Shown here piece after piece: positions 42,180 through 50,237 of a DNA stretch of 64,000 bases. A program made the position numbers and the translations under genes. The stretch comes from Candidatus Woesearchaeota archaeon. GTDB lineage: Archaea > Nanobdellota > Nanobdellia > Woesearchaeales > JACPIF01. The notes under the pieces were generated by a model that worked only from the letters and a program-made list of their open reading frames with translations, was not told the DNA's origin and searched no databases. Where the stretch lies: positions 156,142 to 220,141 of the forward strand of contig JACPIF010000011.1 of assembly GCA_016188215.1 (NCBI GenBank), written 5' to 3'. How positions within the stretch are numbered: position 1 is the stretch's first letter; every line of letters starts with the position of its first letter.

Positions 42180-42824
42180 CTACCAAAATGGATGGTTGCG
42201 CCCCTGCGCCAGTTGTACAAACGCGGACACTCCGGCTCCATTATGGTATGCTACTAAGGAATCAAGTTTCTTGGCCTTAGTCCTAATCTCACTAGGAACT
42301 GGTTGGGTGGCATAGACGGCGCAAGGTATCCCTTTGTCAGAAATTCTTTGCAGGAAGCTGACAACACCCTGTGTTGGAAGCAAGTCTCCCCGTCTATAGC
42401 CGTTGTGCTCGTATCCGTGGTGATTGACATCAGTATCAATCGCGACCACGCTTGGCAGTGGGAGCCTTTCCAGTATAATTAAGGCGTCTCGTAAACCAGT
42501 CACCCCCAAAACTATAGATTTGCATCTTCTTTCTGACTCTGGATCTTTCCTGTAAATCTTAAGGTCATCGCCGCATAACAGTGTAGTGTGCGCATCCGGC
42601 TTGCTAATCCGTTCAACATTATACCTCTCTCTAATAATTGGAACATTTATATTGCCTTGTAGAATAGTCTCTATCAATGGCTCAAAAGGCACCGAACTGC
42701 CCGGTTCTAGAAAAGAGGTATAAAAATGGCTGGAAACCCACACAATTCTGCGTTCGGCCTCAGTCATAATTGCAGGAAGTTTATGTGTACTCTGGAACTC
42801 CGGGTTTCTGCGGATAGTCGTCAA
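42180..42824 (-). CDS. Hypothetical protein, HAD-like appearance
   Basis: A 214-residue protein. AIDTDVNHHGYEHNGY is a possible phosphatase-like Asp motif and GVVSFLQRISDKGIPCAVYA could be the cap-side strand and helix of a HAD-like fold, but the match is too weak to name. TATATATTTAAATT at about 42844-42857 is a strong TATA element before ATG 42824. Confidence 0.5.
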   Translation of the reverse strand: MTTIRRNPEFQSTHKLPAIMTEAERRIVWVSSHFYTSFLEPGSSVPFEPLIETILQGNINVPIIRERYNVERISKPDAHTTLLCGDDLKIYRKDPESERRCKSIVLGVTGLRDALIILERLPLPSVVAIDTDVNHHGYEHNGYRRGDLLPTQGVVSFLQRISDKGIPCAVYATQPVPSEIRTKAKKLDSLVAYHNGAGVSAFVQLAQGRNHPFW

Positions 42825-42864
42825 TACTACGTAATTTTACCCTTATATATTTAAATTTTTTTTA

Positions 42865-43446
42865 CTAAAGGTGCTTGGTGCATCCTATCAAATGGACTTT
42901 ATGCCTGCTGTCTTCACTAGTTTCAATTATATTTACTGAAGCATTACTTTGATTCAGAGTTAGGCTTTCTTTTACTGTCTTATTTAAAAGGTATCCCAAT
43001 AATTGCCTGTTGAATGACCCATGTGAGACGATTAATACAGACTTCCCATAATAACTCTTTCTTAGAGAATCCCATGCTTTTATAGCTCTTTTCCTAAGAT
43101 CTACTAGGCTCTCTCCTCTTTTGGGCCTATAATTAACTCGTTGAGCAACGTAATCAGGCAATAAATTCCATGATTTTCCATGTAATATGCCGTAGTTTCG
43201 TTCCCTGATTATCTTTGTATAGATAACAGGTATTTTTTTATGTTGTTTTAAAATTATTTTAGTGGTATCAACAGCCCTTTTAAGGTCACTGGAGATAATT
43301 ACTTCAAATTTTTCATGAGCAAGCCTTTGGGCAAGCTTTTTTGCTTGCAATACCCCCTCTTTTGTTAGGTCTCCCGGTAAATGCCCTTGAATAATTCTAG
43401 ACTTATTCTCATTAGTCTCCCCATGCCTCACCAGTATCAATCTCAC
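42865..43446 (-). CDS. Histidine phosphatase family protein
   Basis: A 193-residue phosphatase of the phosphoglycerate mutase/alpha-ribazole phosphatase type. RHGETNENK gives the catalytic histidine at residue 8, and HGSFNRQLLGYLL the second histidine. IISSDLKRAVDTTKII is the other conserved block. It starts 8 bases after the Hel308-like gene stop and is probably co-transcribed. AT-rich relative to that gene. Confidence 0.88.
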   Translation of the reverse strand: MRLILVRHGETNENKSRIIQGHLPGDLTKEGVLQAKKLAQRLAHEKFEVIISSDLKRAVDTTKIILKQHKKIPVIYTKIIRERNYGILHGKSWNLLPDYVAQRVNYRPKRGESLVDLRKRAIKAWDSLRKSYYGKSVLIVSHGSFNRQLLGYLLNKTVKESLTLNQSNASVNIIETSEDSRHKVHLIGCTKHL

Positions 43447-43454
43447 CTTCTCAC

Positions 43455-45071
43455 CTATTCATCCCCGAACTCATCAAAATCTGCAATATTGATCTGCCCT
43501 TTCCTCTTGCCCTCAGGTATTCTCTCAACCTCAGTCCCGACCTGCTTCCGCACGCTCTCTGCAACTTTCCTGCCAAGCAGCGCATTCAGCGTAGCAATGT
43601 CCGCCTTCCGTATGTCTCCCAAATCCCTGATCTTATTATTATACATGACGCGCGCCCTGACTCTTCCAATCCCCTCAAGCCTTATGAGCGGCAGCAGCTC
43701 TTCTTTAACGCCATGCTGCATCCTGAGCCGCAATTTGGCAGTTTCCCTTACCATCTCCTTGAACTGAAGTATCTTTGCCAGCTCTTCAGTGCAGAACAGC
43801 AGCCAGTCTGCAATCTGCAATTTGCTCCTTGTCTCTCCTGGCCTGACTGTAAACTCCTCTAGCAGGAATTCCTCATCTTTCTCGTCAATCCAGCTCTCAA
43901 AGAACAGGGCAGTCTTGAACGATTTGATATAGTCATCATAATCAGGGTCATAGAGGCTCGGCTCCTTCTCCAGTAAAAAGTGCTCATTCCTCATGAGCTC
44001 CTGCTCAATCTTCTCGCGCTCTTTGACCCGCACGGTAAGCAGCGGATACATCTCAAGGGTGTTGGACAGCAGCTGCAGCAGCCCAATGCTCCGCAGTTTC
44101 CTTCCTGAAGCGTTCCGCAGCCCTTCAATGATATGATAGGCACTCACAGGGTCAAGGTACAGCTCAGAAACCCTCTTTCCGAGGAATGTTGCAGCATAGC
44201 TTTCCTGGGTATTGCTGATCTCATTTGCAGAGACAAACTCATCCTTCAACCCCTTCAGCTTCTGCATGCCAGCCTGCTCTTCCCCTCCTGACACCTTGAT
44301 GAATTCATACTCTTCCAGCAGTTCCAGCATCTTAGTGATTATAATCTCAAGGTGCTCAAGGTCTTTGAACTGGTGGCTCCAGAATGTCTTGCTGAAGAAA
44401 TCCATGATCTGCTGCTTGTCCTTCACTAGTTTAGTGGCAATCAACGACAATAGGTATGTCCGCAGCACAGGCTCAACCGCCAATTTAGAATAGATGTGCT
44501 CCGGCTTCCCGTTGACATACTTTTCAAAGATGAAATCCTTCTCTGCCTCAGAGCCTGCAATGGTGATCGCCTGCCCTTCAGTGTCATAGCTTGGCCTCCC
44601 TGCCCTGCCTGCCATTTGGTGGTAATCCATGACAGGGATCCAGTTCAGTCCGCGGCTGCCATACCGCTTCAGGTCTTTTATGATTGAACGGTATGCCGGA
44701 AGATCTAAGCCATAAGCCAAAGTAGGAGTCGAGCATACAATCCTGATGACTCCGTTCTTAAAATGCTCTTCAATTATCTCCCTCTGCTTGCTGTGCAATC
44801 CTGCATGGTGGAACGCTATTCCTTTTTTCAGGCAGAATGCCAGTTTTTCACACTGCTTTGTAGGCTTGGCAAGCGCCCGCAGCGCCCGCAGCGCAAGCTC
44901 TTCAAGCTCCTCCGCAGGCTTCATTTTTTTGGCAATATCTTCTGCAGCCTTCTCAGCAGACCTTTTAGTGCCGGCAAAGACCAGCGCCTGCTTGTTACGC
45001 TTCAGGGTATCAAGAACTATATTGAGCACTGCGCTGTCTGTCTTCTGCTCAATGTCAATGGATTTTGCCAC
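43455..45071 (-). CDS. Hel308-like helicase lacking the first RecA domain
   Basis: A 538-residue protein that matches Hel308 from the second RecA domain to the C-terminus. ALVFAGTKRSAEKAA, FHHAGLHSKQREIIEEHFKN and QMAGRAGRPSYD are helicase motifs IV to VI; the winged-helix and ratchet domain follow with the HhH end LIRLEGIGRVRARVMYN. The Walker A and DEAH motifs, about 200 residues in normal Hel308, are absent, and nothing like them is within the preceding 36 bases before the neighbouring gene. The GTG start is 26 bases from a TATA element, so the gene looks complete in this shortened form. It cannot hydrolyse ATP alone. Confidence 0.85.
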   Translation of the reverse strand: MAKSIDIEQKTDSAVLNIVLDTLKRNKQALVFAGTKRSAEKAAEDIAKKMKPAEELEELALRALRALAKPTKQCEKLAFCLKKGIAFHHAGLHSKQREIIEEHFKNGVIRIVCSTPTLAYGLDLPAYRSIIKDLKRYGSRGLNWIPVMDYHQMAGRAGRPSYDTEGQAITIAGSEAEKDFIFEKYVNGKPEHIYSKLAVEPVLRTYLLSLIATKLVKDKQQIMDFFSKTFWSHQFKDLEHLEIIITKMLELLEEYEFIKVSGGEEQAGMQKLKGLKDEFVSANEISNTQESYAATFLGKRVSELYLDPVSAYHIIEGLRNASGRKLRSIGLLQLLSNTLEMYPLLTVRVKEREKIEQELMRNEHFLLEKEPSLYDPDYDDYIKSFKTALFFESWIDEKDEEFLLEEFTVRPGETRSKLQIADWLLFCTEELAKILQFKEMVRETAKLRLRMQHGVKEELLPLIRLEGIGRVRARVMYNNKIRDLGDIRKADIATLNALLGRKVAESVRKQVGTEVERIPEGKRKGQINIADFDEFGDE

Positions 45072-45090
45072 CAGCAGAAATAACTGACGC

Positions 45091-45101
45091 TTATTTATAA
45101 A
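45091..45101 (-). promoter_or_regulatory. TATA element of the RecA1-less Hel308 gene
   Basis: On the minus strand TTTTATAAATA is centred about 26 bases before GTG 45071 and lies between it and the next gene. It supports a separate transcription start for the shortened helicase. Confidence 0.55.
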
Positions 45102-45107
45102 AGTTGC

Positions 45108-45641
45108 TTACTGTATCTTTAGAGAAGTAATTATTTTCTGGATCGTCGGCTTGTGGGTTGCATAATCGTCTGTTCCAGCAGCATATGTGATGACATACAC
45201 ATTGTTTTCCTTAATGGTCCATACCTGCATGAAGGCAACAGTCTCCGCATCCGTTGTTGACGTGTACTCCAGCTTTTTGCCTGGATTGCCTGCTACAGTT
45301 GCATCGCTGTAGCCGGCAAGCTTGTAGCCCTGAATCATCTGCCCCACTGAATCAAGCGCTAATGCAGAATATTCTTCAAGGGTATAAGGCTCGGTAAGCT
45401 GCTGGACAACCACGTTCACATTCTCTATAAACACATCTGTTCCTGTCTCTTGTCTGGCAAATACGACAATTGCCGGAGCTATACCCTCCTCAACCTTTAT
45501 CCAATCTGAAGGGTACTGTAGCTCAATGCCATATTGTGCATTAAAGTATTTAAGTGAATTCTTGTCTGCTTGCGCAGGCTCCTGGGCGCACCCAATAAGT
45601 ACAAGAAGAATAGCCAATGGCACGATATATTTGAGGTTCAT
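45108..45641 (-). CDS. Lipoprotein, PsbP/DUF1795-like
   Basis: A 177-residue protein with a signal peptide ending in the lipobox LVLIGC, so the mature protein is probably lipid-anchored at a cysteine. The body with YGIELQYPSDWIKVEEG and a C-terminal IIKSLKIQ resembles the PsbP-like DUF1795 fold. ATG 45641 is chosen for a regular signal peptide; an ATG two codons upstream is possible. Confidence 0.8.
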   Translation of the reverse strand: MNLKYIVPLAILLVLIGCAQEPAQADKNSLKYFNAQYGIELQYPSDWIKVEEGIAPAIVVFARQETGTDVFIENVNVVVQQLTEPYTLEEYSALALDSVGQMIQGYKLAGYSDATVAGNPGKKLEYTSTTDAETVAFMQVWTIKENNVYVITYAAGTDDYATHKPTIQKIITSLKIQ

Positions 45642-45748
45642 GTGCATCCTATATTCCCGGCAAGCGGGTATAAATACCTTTTGGTTTGCGAGTATTCCAG
45701 GCTGCTCACCAAAAATCTTATAAATGCCCGTCTAATCTAATCGATTAA

Positions 45749-45939
45749 GGGCCCGTGGCTCAGCCTGACTAGAGCGCTCGACTGATAGGTATCGAGACTA
45801 ACGTCTCGGGACCTCTCGGAACGCAAGTTCCGAAAGGTTAAGCATCTCTCAGCTTTTCGGAGGTGAGGGTGTAGAGAGCGATGCTCTCTGGCTTGACTCA
45901 CAAATCGAGAGATCCGCGGTTTAAATCCGCGCGGGCCCA
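45749..45939 (+). tRNA. tRNA-Ile (GAT) with a 116-base intron
   Basis: Acceptor GGGCCCG/CGGGCCC, discriminator A, D arm GCTC/GAGC, T arm CGCGG-TTTAAAT-CCGCG. Anticodon stem CTCGA/TCGAG, loop CTGAT-A with GAT as anticodon. The intron (45788-45903) sits after position 37, the canonical archaeal place, and holds three hairpins: CGAGAC-TAAC-GTCTCG, TCGGAAC-GCAA-GTTCCGA and AGAGAGC-GAT-GCTCTCT. Position 19 is A and position 56 is T. CTTATAAATG at 45717-45726 is the TATA element. Confidence 0.9.
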
Positions 45940-45988
45940 TTCATTTTTACAAAAAATATTTAAAACAAGTCCACAAATAGTTATAACT

Positions 45989-46396
45989 ATGGAAGCATCA
46001 GTTGAACACCTCTTCAGTTATGCAAAAATATCAACAGAAAAATTTATTAAGAATTATTGGGATGTCGGCGCTACTGGACTGATTGCAGCAACGGCAGCAT
46101 ACTATCTTGATAGAACAACAGCCTTAATTATTGCAGATTTAGCTCTTATGAGTGGTGGGTTAGGAGCCATGACTTGGGCTGGCTATAAATCAAACGCTAT
46201 TAGGGTTTTTCAGGATTCTTGTGGTTATGTGATAGGGACATATTTAAGCCAATTTGCACAAGGACAATTTCCTAGAGGCTTTCTTTCCGAATTTCAATGG
46301 GGAGAATTTCTCTTTTCTATTGCAGCATTGGCAATGGCATCATACGGAAGGGAAACAAATAATGCAAATAGTAATCAACTAGAAAATTTGGTTTAG
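45989..46396 (+). CDS. Membrane protein, 135 residues
   Basis: A 135-residue protein with hydrophobic segments at about 28-45, 48-66 and 108-122 (ATGLIAATAAYYL, LIIADLALMSGGLGAMTWAG). ATG 45989 is used because ATATTTAAAACAAG near 45956-45969 gives the TATA element. An apparent start further left would run into the tRNA. Function unknown. Confidence 0.6.
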   Translation: MEASVEHLFSYAKISTEKFIKNYWDVGATGLIAATAAYYLDRTTALIIADLALMSGGLGAMTWAGYKSNAIRVFQDSCGYVIGTYLSQFAQGQFPRGFLSEFQWGEFLFSIAALAMASYGRETNNANSNQLENLV

Positions 46397-46398
46397 CT

Positions 46399-46953
46399 TC
46401 ACTCTTCCTTGTTCTGCGCCAAAAAGCCCTTGATATGCTCAAGCTGCTTCTTCATCTCTTCTACAGTCATCTTCCGCTCAGGCTGCACCAGTATTTTCAT
46501 GTTTGGATGCAGCGCCCAGTATGCCTTCGCCCTTTTATTCCTGGGATCCCGCTTCACTATATAGCCTGCATCTTTCAGGTTTTCAAGGATTCTGGTGATA
46601 GTCCTGTTTGTAGGCACTGAGATGTGCATCTTCCTGACAAACTTTGCCTTTATCTCGCATGCCCGCTTGACATGCGGGATCTCATCAAGTGTAACGCTGC
46701 GCTGCAGCCCGAATTCGTCAGCAAGCAGCTCTGACAGTTTCCCTTTTTTCTCTGCAAGCCCCCGCTCCCTTCCTATCATTTCATTGATGTAAAGGTCATA
46801 AACTTCAAGCGCCGTAAGCGCATTATCAGATTTCTTGAGAATATCAAACACGATCCGCTCGTCAAAGGTTAGCATGGACAGGATCGCATGGAGTTCTTCC
46901 TGCTTGAATGCCCGGGAGCTGATATTAAGATTTGCTAAGATTTGTTCGTCCAC
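46399..46953 (-). CDS. Winged-helix protein, 184 residues
   Basis: A 184-residue protein with a predicted winged helix near 95-155: NRTITRILENLKDAGYIVKR, followed by the basic wing DPRNKRAKAYWALH. The first 90 residues form helices with the pattern FDERIVFDILKKSDNALTAL, also helix-turn-helix-like. It may bind DNA at a promoter. AATTTTATAAAG at 46966-46977 is the TATA element for ATG 46953. Confidence 0.65.
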   Translation of the reverse strand: MDEQILANLNISSRAFKQEELHAILSMLTFDERIVFDILKKSDNALTALEVYDLYINEMIGRERGLAEKKGKLSELLADEFGLQRSVTLDEIPHVKRACEIKAKFVRKMHISVPTNRTITRILENLKDAGYIVKRDPRNKRAKAYWALHPNMKILVQPERKMTVEEMKKQLEHIKGFLAQNKEE

Positions 46954-47122
46954 CCTCTTTACCTCTGAATTTTATAAAGAGGTTCCAAAAACAAAGTTTT
47001 TGATACCCCTTATTTCGAATGAGTTTTTATTAAACCAGCTAGTATTTAAATCTATCTGAGGTGTACTGATAAATGAATATTTTTCATAATATTTATAATA
47101 TATGTGGCAGTAACAACTAAAA

Positions 47123-47746
47123 ATGAATTACAAAAAGATTACTATTAGAAGTTACGATAAGACAGTAAAGGATTACACAAAGAATGTGAGAAACCTGCAT
47201 CCAAAAAGAGAGGCTACCGCATTCCTCTCCCTGCTTAAAAGAAATTCACTTATTCTGGACCTAGGATGCGGCCCAGGTAGAGACGCTAAAATCTTTTCTG
47301 ATAAAGGGTTAAAAGTGGTAGGTGTAGATTTGTCAAAAAACATGATTTTAGCTGCTAAGAAAAACGCTCCGCGTGCAAGATTTAAAGTCATGGACTTAAC
47401 AGACTTAAAGCTTAGAGATAAGTCCTTTGATGGTATTTGGGCCCACATGAGTTTTTTGCATTTGTCAAAAAAAGATCTACTAATGGCTCTTAAAGAGGCA
47501 TATCGGGTATTGAAAAGAGGAGGTATACTATACCTATCCGTAAAGCAGGGTTCAGGACAGAAATTTCTACCTGATTCACGGTACAAAGAAAACATTAAAA
47601 AATTCTGGGTCTTCTATCAAAAAGATGAAATTGAGCAAATGCTCGTTAAATCCGGTTTTAGAATTATGCAAAGCTATGTAAAAACTCCAAAAGATTCCTA
47701 TTCAAATGCTCCTAAAATATTTATTTTCTGCCAAAAAGAAAAATAG
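47123..47746 (+). CDS. Class I SAM-dependent methyltransferase
   Basis: A 207-residue methyltransferase. LDLGCGPGRDAKIF is motif I, VVGVDLSKNM motif II and FDGIWAHMSFLHL the fourth motif region; YRVLKRGGILYLS is motif VI. The acceptor is unknown. TATAATATAT at 47094-47103 is the TATA element. AT-rich relative to its left neighbour. Confidence 0.85.
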   Translation: MNYKKITIRSYDKTVKDYTKNVRNLHPKREATAFLSLLKRNSLILDLGCGPGRDAKIFSDKGLKVVGVDLSKNMILAAKKNAPRARFKVMDLTDLKLRDKSFDGIWAHMSFLHLSKKDLLMALKEAYRVLKRGGILYLSVKQGSGQKFLPDSRYKENIKKFWVFYQKDEIEQMLVKSGFRIMQSYVKTPKDSYSNAPKIFIFCQKEK

Positions 47747-48034
47747 TTAGTTTTTTAGGATAACACCCTTTATAGACGCAAGCTCTTCCTTCTTCACCCT
47801 CAGGAACCATCTCCTTTCAGGATACACCACGACCGTGGTCCCTTCTCCATTGCAGAAGCCCAGGCATCCTGTTTTTGTGACCCATATTCTTCCTGCCAGC
47901 CCGTTATCCTTAACAAATTTCTTAAGCTCAAAAAAGATGGTTTCCCCGTCAACCTTTGCACAGCACTCGCGTTCTTCGCGGAAATTGGTGCAAACCAGGA
48001 CATGCTTGGCATAGTTAGGCAAGATCTCTTCCAT
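47747..48034 (-). CDS. Thioredoxin-like [2Fe-2S] ferredoxin
   Basis: A 95-residue protein of the thioredoxin-like ferredoxin family. HVLVCTNFREERECCAKVDG supplies two cysteines and TGCLGFCNGEGTTVVVYPE the other two, arranged as in NuoE-type and Aquifex-type ferredoxins. It carries electrons to an unknown partner. It converges with the methyltransferase gene with no gap. Confidence 0.88.
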   Translation of the reverse strand: MEEILPNYAKHVLVCTNFREERECCAKVDGETIFFELKKFVKDNGLAGRIWVTKTGCLGFCNGEGTTVVVYPERRWFLRVKKEELASIKGVILKN

Positions 48035-48066
48035 ACGTTATAGGATAACCATCATAATAAAAGCTT

Positions 48067-48654
48067 TTAGGCTATTGGTATGTGCTGCGCTATATAGAAT
48101 ATTACGAAGAGGCCGGCAGCATTAAGGAAGAATGAGAGGAGCGCGAAAGCCTTCTCGTGTATCCTGGTGAATGCCGCAAGCAATGCCACGCCTATCTCAT
48201 CTGGCAGTGGCGATGCAATAAAGATGCAGGCAACTAAGATGCTCAACTGCTTCCGCAGGCTATATGGAAGCCGCTTGAACTGCGCTAATATCCAGAAAAG
48301 CGGCTGCCTGCCTGCCAAATGATTGATTTCACTCAGCAGCGCAAGCTTAACGAATTCAAATATGAACATGTCAGCAAGGAGGGCACCTGTAGCAGCCACT
48401 ACGGTTGCTGCATATATGTTTACCTCAGATCCGGCCAGCAGGAAAAAGGCAACGGCAATAGGTGCAGTAAAGCTGAAAACGCTCAGCAAGCCTGCAATAA
48501 ACACTCCAGGATAATTAAGCCCGTGCAGTGAACGCACCAGGATATGGAAATGCTGGTTTTTGAACATGATATATGCCAGAATAAAGGAAAGCGCAACAGC
48601 AGTCAGCCGCGGGTATTCATAATTCCGGATGAACTCAAGGGTCCTGCGGTACAT
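48067..48654 (-). CDS. Polytopic membrane protein, distantly DedA/VTT-like
   Basis: A 195-residue protein with about five spans. The segment ADMFIFEFVKLALLSEI and the loop ASPLPDEIGVALLAAF resemble the VTT/DedA superfamily of membrane proteins, but the match is distant. TTATATAAAAG at 48677-48687 is the TATA element before ATG 48654. Confidence 0.6.
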   Translation of the reverse strand: MYRRTLEFIRNYEYPRLTAVALSFILAYIMFKNQHFHILVRSLHGLNYPGVFIAGLLSVFSFTAPIAVAFFLLAGSEVNIYAATVVAATGALLADMFIFEFVKLALLSEINHLAGRQPLFWILAQFKRLPYSLRKQLSILVACIFIASPLPDEIGVALLAAFTRIHEKAFALLSFFLNAAGLFVIFYIAQHIPIA

Positions 48655-48702
48655 GCTGAAATACTGAAACCAGTGTTATATAAAAGTATGCAAAGAAAAA
48701 AG

Positions 48703-48808
48703 CGCCCCGGACCAGACTCGAACTGGTGACCTTATGATCTCCATCGTGAGATAACAGTCATACGCTCTCTACAGCCTTGTTTCCAGGTACCTGCTGAGCT
48801 ACCGGGGC
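48703..48808 (-). tRNA. tRNA-Asn (GTT) with two insertions
   Basis: Acceptor GCCCCGG/CCGGGGC, discriminator G, T arm ACCAG-TTCGAGT-CTGGT, D-stem GCTC/GAGC. Anticodon stem TATGA/TCATA encloses a 20-base loop: CTGTTA, then 13 extra bases TCTCACGATGGAG (48739-48751), then A; this leaves anticodon GTT and position 38 A. The D loop is 28 bases where 8 are expected; the extra 20 include CCTGGAAACAAGG, which folds. Removing both gives a 73-base tRNA. TCTTTATAAAC-type TATA element near 48834-48844. Confidence 0.85.
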
Positions 48809-48905
48809 AAACTGTCTCGGTAGATTGATAGTTTCTTTATAAACATTTCTCTATCCGAAGTGCCAAAGAAAACATTTTTAAAACCATCATAGTTCCCATA
48901 TTATA

Positions 48906-49478
48906 ATGGTTGAGCATGAAATTAAAGAGAGGCTGATATTTCTTAGGACGTTTCTTAAGAATCCAAAAGAGGTCGGCAGCATCACGCCCAGCTCGCGGTT
49001 CCTGCAGGAGAGCATGCTCAGGCATGTGGACTTCAGGAAGGCAAGGCATATCGTTGAATACGGCGCAGGCACCGGCATCCTCACCAGGGAGATTCTGAAG
49101 CATGCGCGCCCTGATGCGCGCATTCTATGCTTTGAGACGAACAGGAAATTCTGCCGCTACCTGAAAAATCATTTCAATGACATGCGGCTTACCATTATCA
49201 ATGACAGCGCTGAGAATATCAGCCAGCACCTTCATCGCCATAATATGCTGAGCATTGACTATGCGCTTTCCTCGCTTCCTTTCTCAAACCTGGCCGAATC
49301 AGAAAAGGCAAGGATTATGCAGGGCACGCGTGCAGCCCTTGCCCGCTCAGGCTCGTTTATTCTCTACAAGTATACTGTAAATTTCAGGCAGTACCTGAAG
49401 TACTATTTCAGGAGGATATCCAGGATCTTCGTGCCGTTGAACCTCCCACCTACCTTTGTCTATATCTGCCAGAAATAG
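48906..49478 (+). CDS. Phospholipid N-methyltransferase-like (PmtA-like) protein
   Basis: A 190-residue methyltransferase. FLKNPKEVGSITPSSRFLQE is the signature of PmtA-like phospholipid methyltransferases, and VEYGAGTGILTREIL is motif I. SLPFSNL is the equivalent of the catalytic motif. Archaeal lipids could have a methylated head group, but the acceptor is not known; rRNA adenine methyltransferase-like relatives share the fold. CATTTTTAAAACC near 48874-48886 is the TATA element. Confidence 0.78.
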   Translation: MVEHEIKERLIFLRTFLKNPKEVGSITPSSRFLQESMLRHVDFRKARHIVEYGAGTGILTREILKHARPDARILCFETNRKFCRYLKNHFNDMRLTIINDSAENISQHLHRHNMLSIDYALSSLPFSNLAESEKARIMQGTRAALARSGSFILYKYTVNFRQYLKYYFRRISRIFVPLNLPPTFVYICQK

Positions 49479-49910
49479 TTACTGCACGCTTGAGATCGCG
49501 CTGTTGCTGTAGCACTTCCCTGGATTTCCCGCCGTTCCCTTGATGCCTGCAAACGATCCGGAAGGTATCCTGTGCCAGCACGTGAACCCAGTGATGCATT
49601 CGCCGTCTGATGTGCAGAATGATGGCCCTGCCCCTGCCTCAACCGCCAGCAGCTCCTGCTCCTGCTGCAAATACTCCTCTCTGGTTATCCTGCCGGTGAT
49701 ATACTGCAGCTGCACGCTCTTGAGCGGGTCATCCAGCTGCTCAATCCCTATGATTATTGCGCCCTTGAACACGTCAAGCTGGCCTGTCTTCTGCTCCTGC
49801 ACTTTTTCTATGTAATTCTTGCCCCAGGTCATCGTAACAGCCCCAACGACCAGCGCGAACGCTACCAGGAGCAATGTCGCCACCAGGGGTGATACGCCGA
49901 ATTTGTTCAT
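49479..49910 (-). CDS. Archaeal type IV pilin-like protein with SHOCT-like and Cys-rich parts
   Basis: A 143-residue protein with the pilin-type N-terminus MNKFGVSPLVATLLLVAFAL, where a basic residue precedes the hydrophobic helix. A SHOCT-like short helix pair (DDPLKSVQLQYITGRITREE) follows and the C-terminal half has four cysteines (CTSDGECITGFTCW, CYS). It would be processed by a class III signal peptidase and assembled into a pilus or attached to the membrane. It is the last gene of a three-gene operon with two 3-span membrane proteins. Confidence 0.75.
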   Translation of the reverse strand: MNKFGVSPLVATLLLVAFALVVGAVTMTWGKNYIEKVQEQKTGQLDVFKGAIIIGIEQLDDPLKSVQLQYITGRITREEYLQQEQELLAVEAGAGPSFCTSDGECITGFTCWHRIPSGSFAGIKGTAGNPGKCYSNSAISSVQ

Positions 49911-49913
49911 AGT

Positions 49914-50237
49914 TCAAAACTTGTTATATTTTGTATATGCCCGCTGCAGGAGCAGCATGTAAATGAAGCACGCTATGATAAGCGTCTCAAGGAAAGGATA
50001 CACTATATCGCTGACCGCAACTCCGCTCGCATCCGCTATAGTCAGCAACTCCTCCGCAATATAGATGAGCAGCGCATAGAACAGCCATTTCCACGGCTCA
50101 AGGTATACCTTCCGGTTGGGCGTGAGGAACAGCTTGACAAAGAGGATAAGGACTATAACCACGAGCACAAGGTTATAGAACGGCGCCATATACCCTGCGC
50201 ATTCTGCATATAGGCTTTGGAATGGGAGTGTTGTCAT
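49914..50237 (-). CDS. Three-span membrane protein, paralogue A
   Basis: A 107-residue protein with three spans at about 18-37, 48-65 and 82-98. The plan of hydrophobic span, basic loop with WKWLFYALLIYIAEELL, then a last span is shared with its upstream neighbour, and the two look like a tandem duplication that has diverged. Overlaps it by ATGA. Probably part of the pilin-like export or assembly unit; function unknown. Confidence 0.6.
   Translation of the reverse strand: MTTLPFQSLYAECAGYMAPFYNLVLVVIVLILFVKLFLTPNRKVYLEPWKWLFYALLIYIAEELLTIADASGVAVSDIVYPFLETLIIACFIYMLLLQRAYTKYNKF

Noticed and set aside
45881-45988. Longer start for the membrane protein gene behind tRNA-Ile
   Set aside because: It would begin inside the tRNA intron; the TATA element and ATG 45989 explain the gene better.
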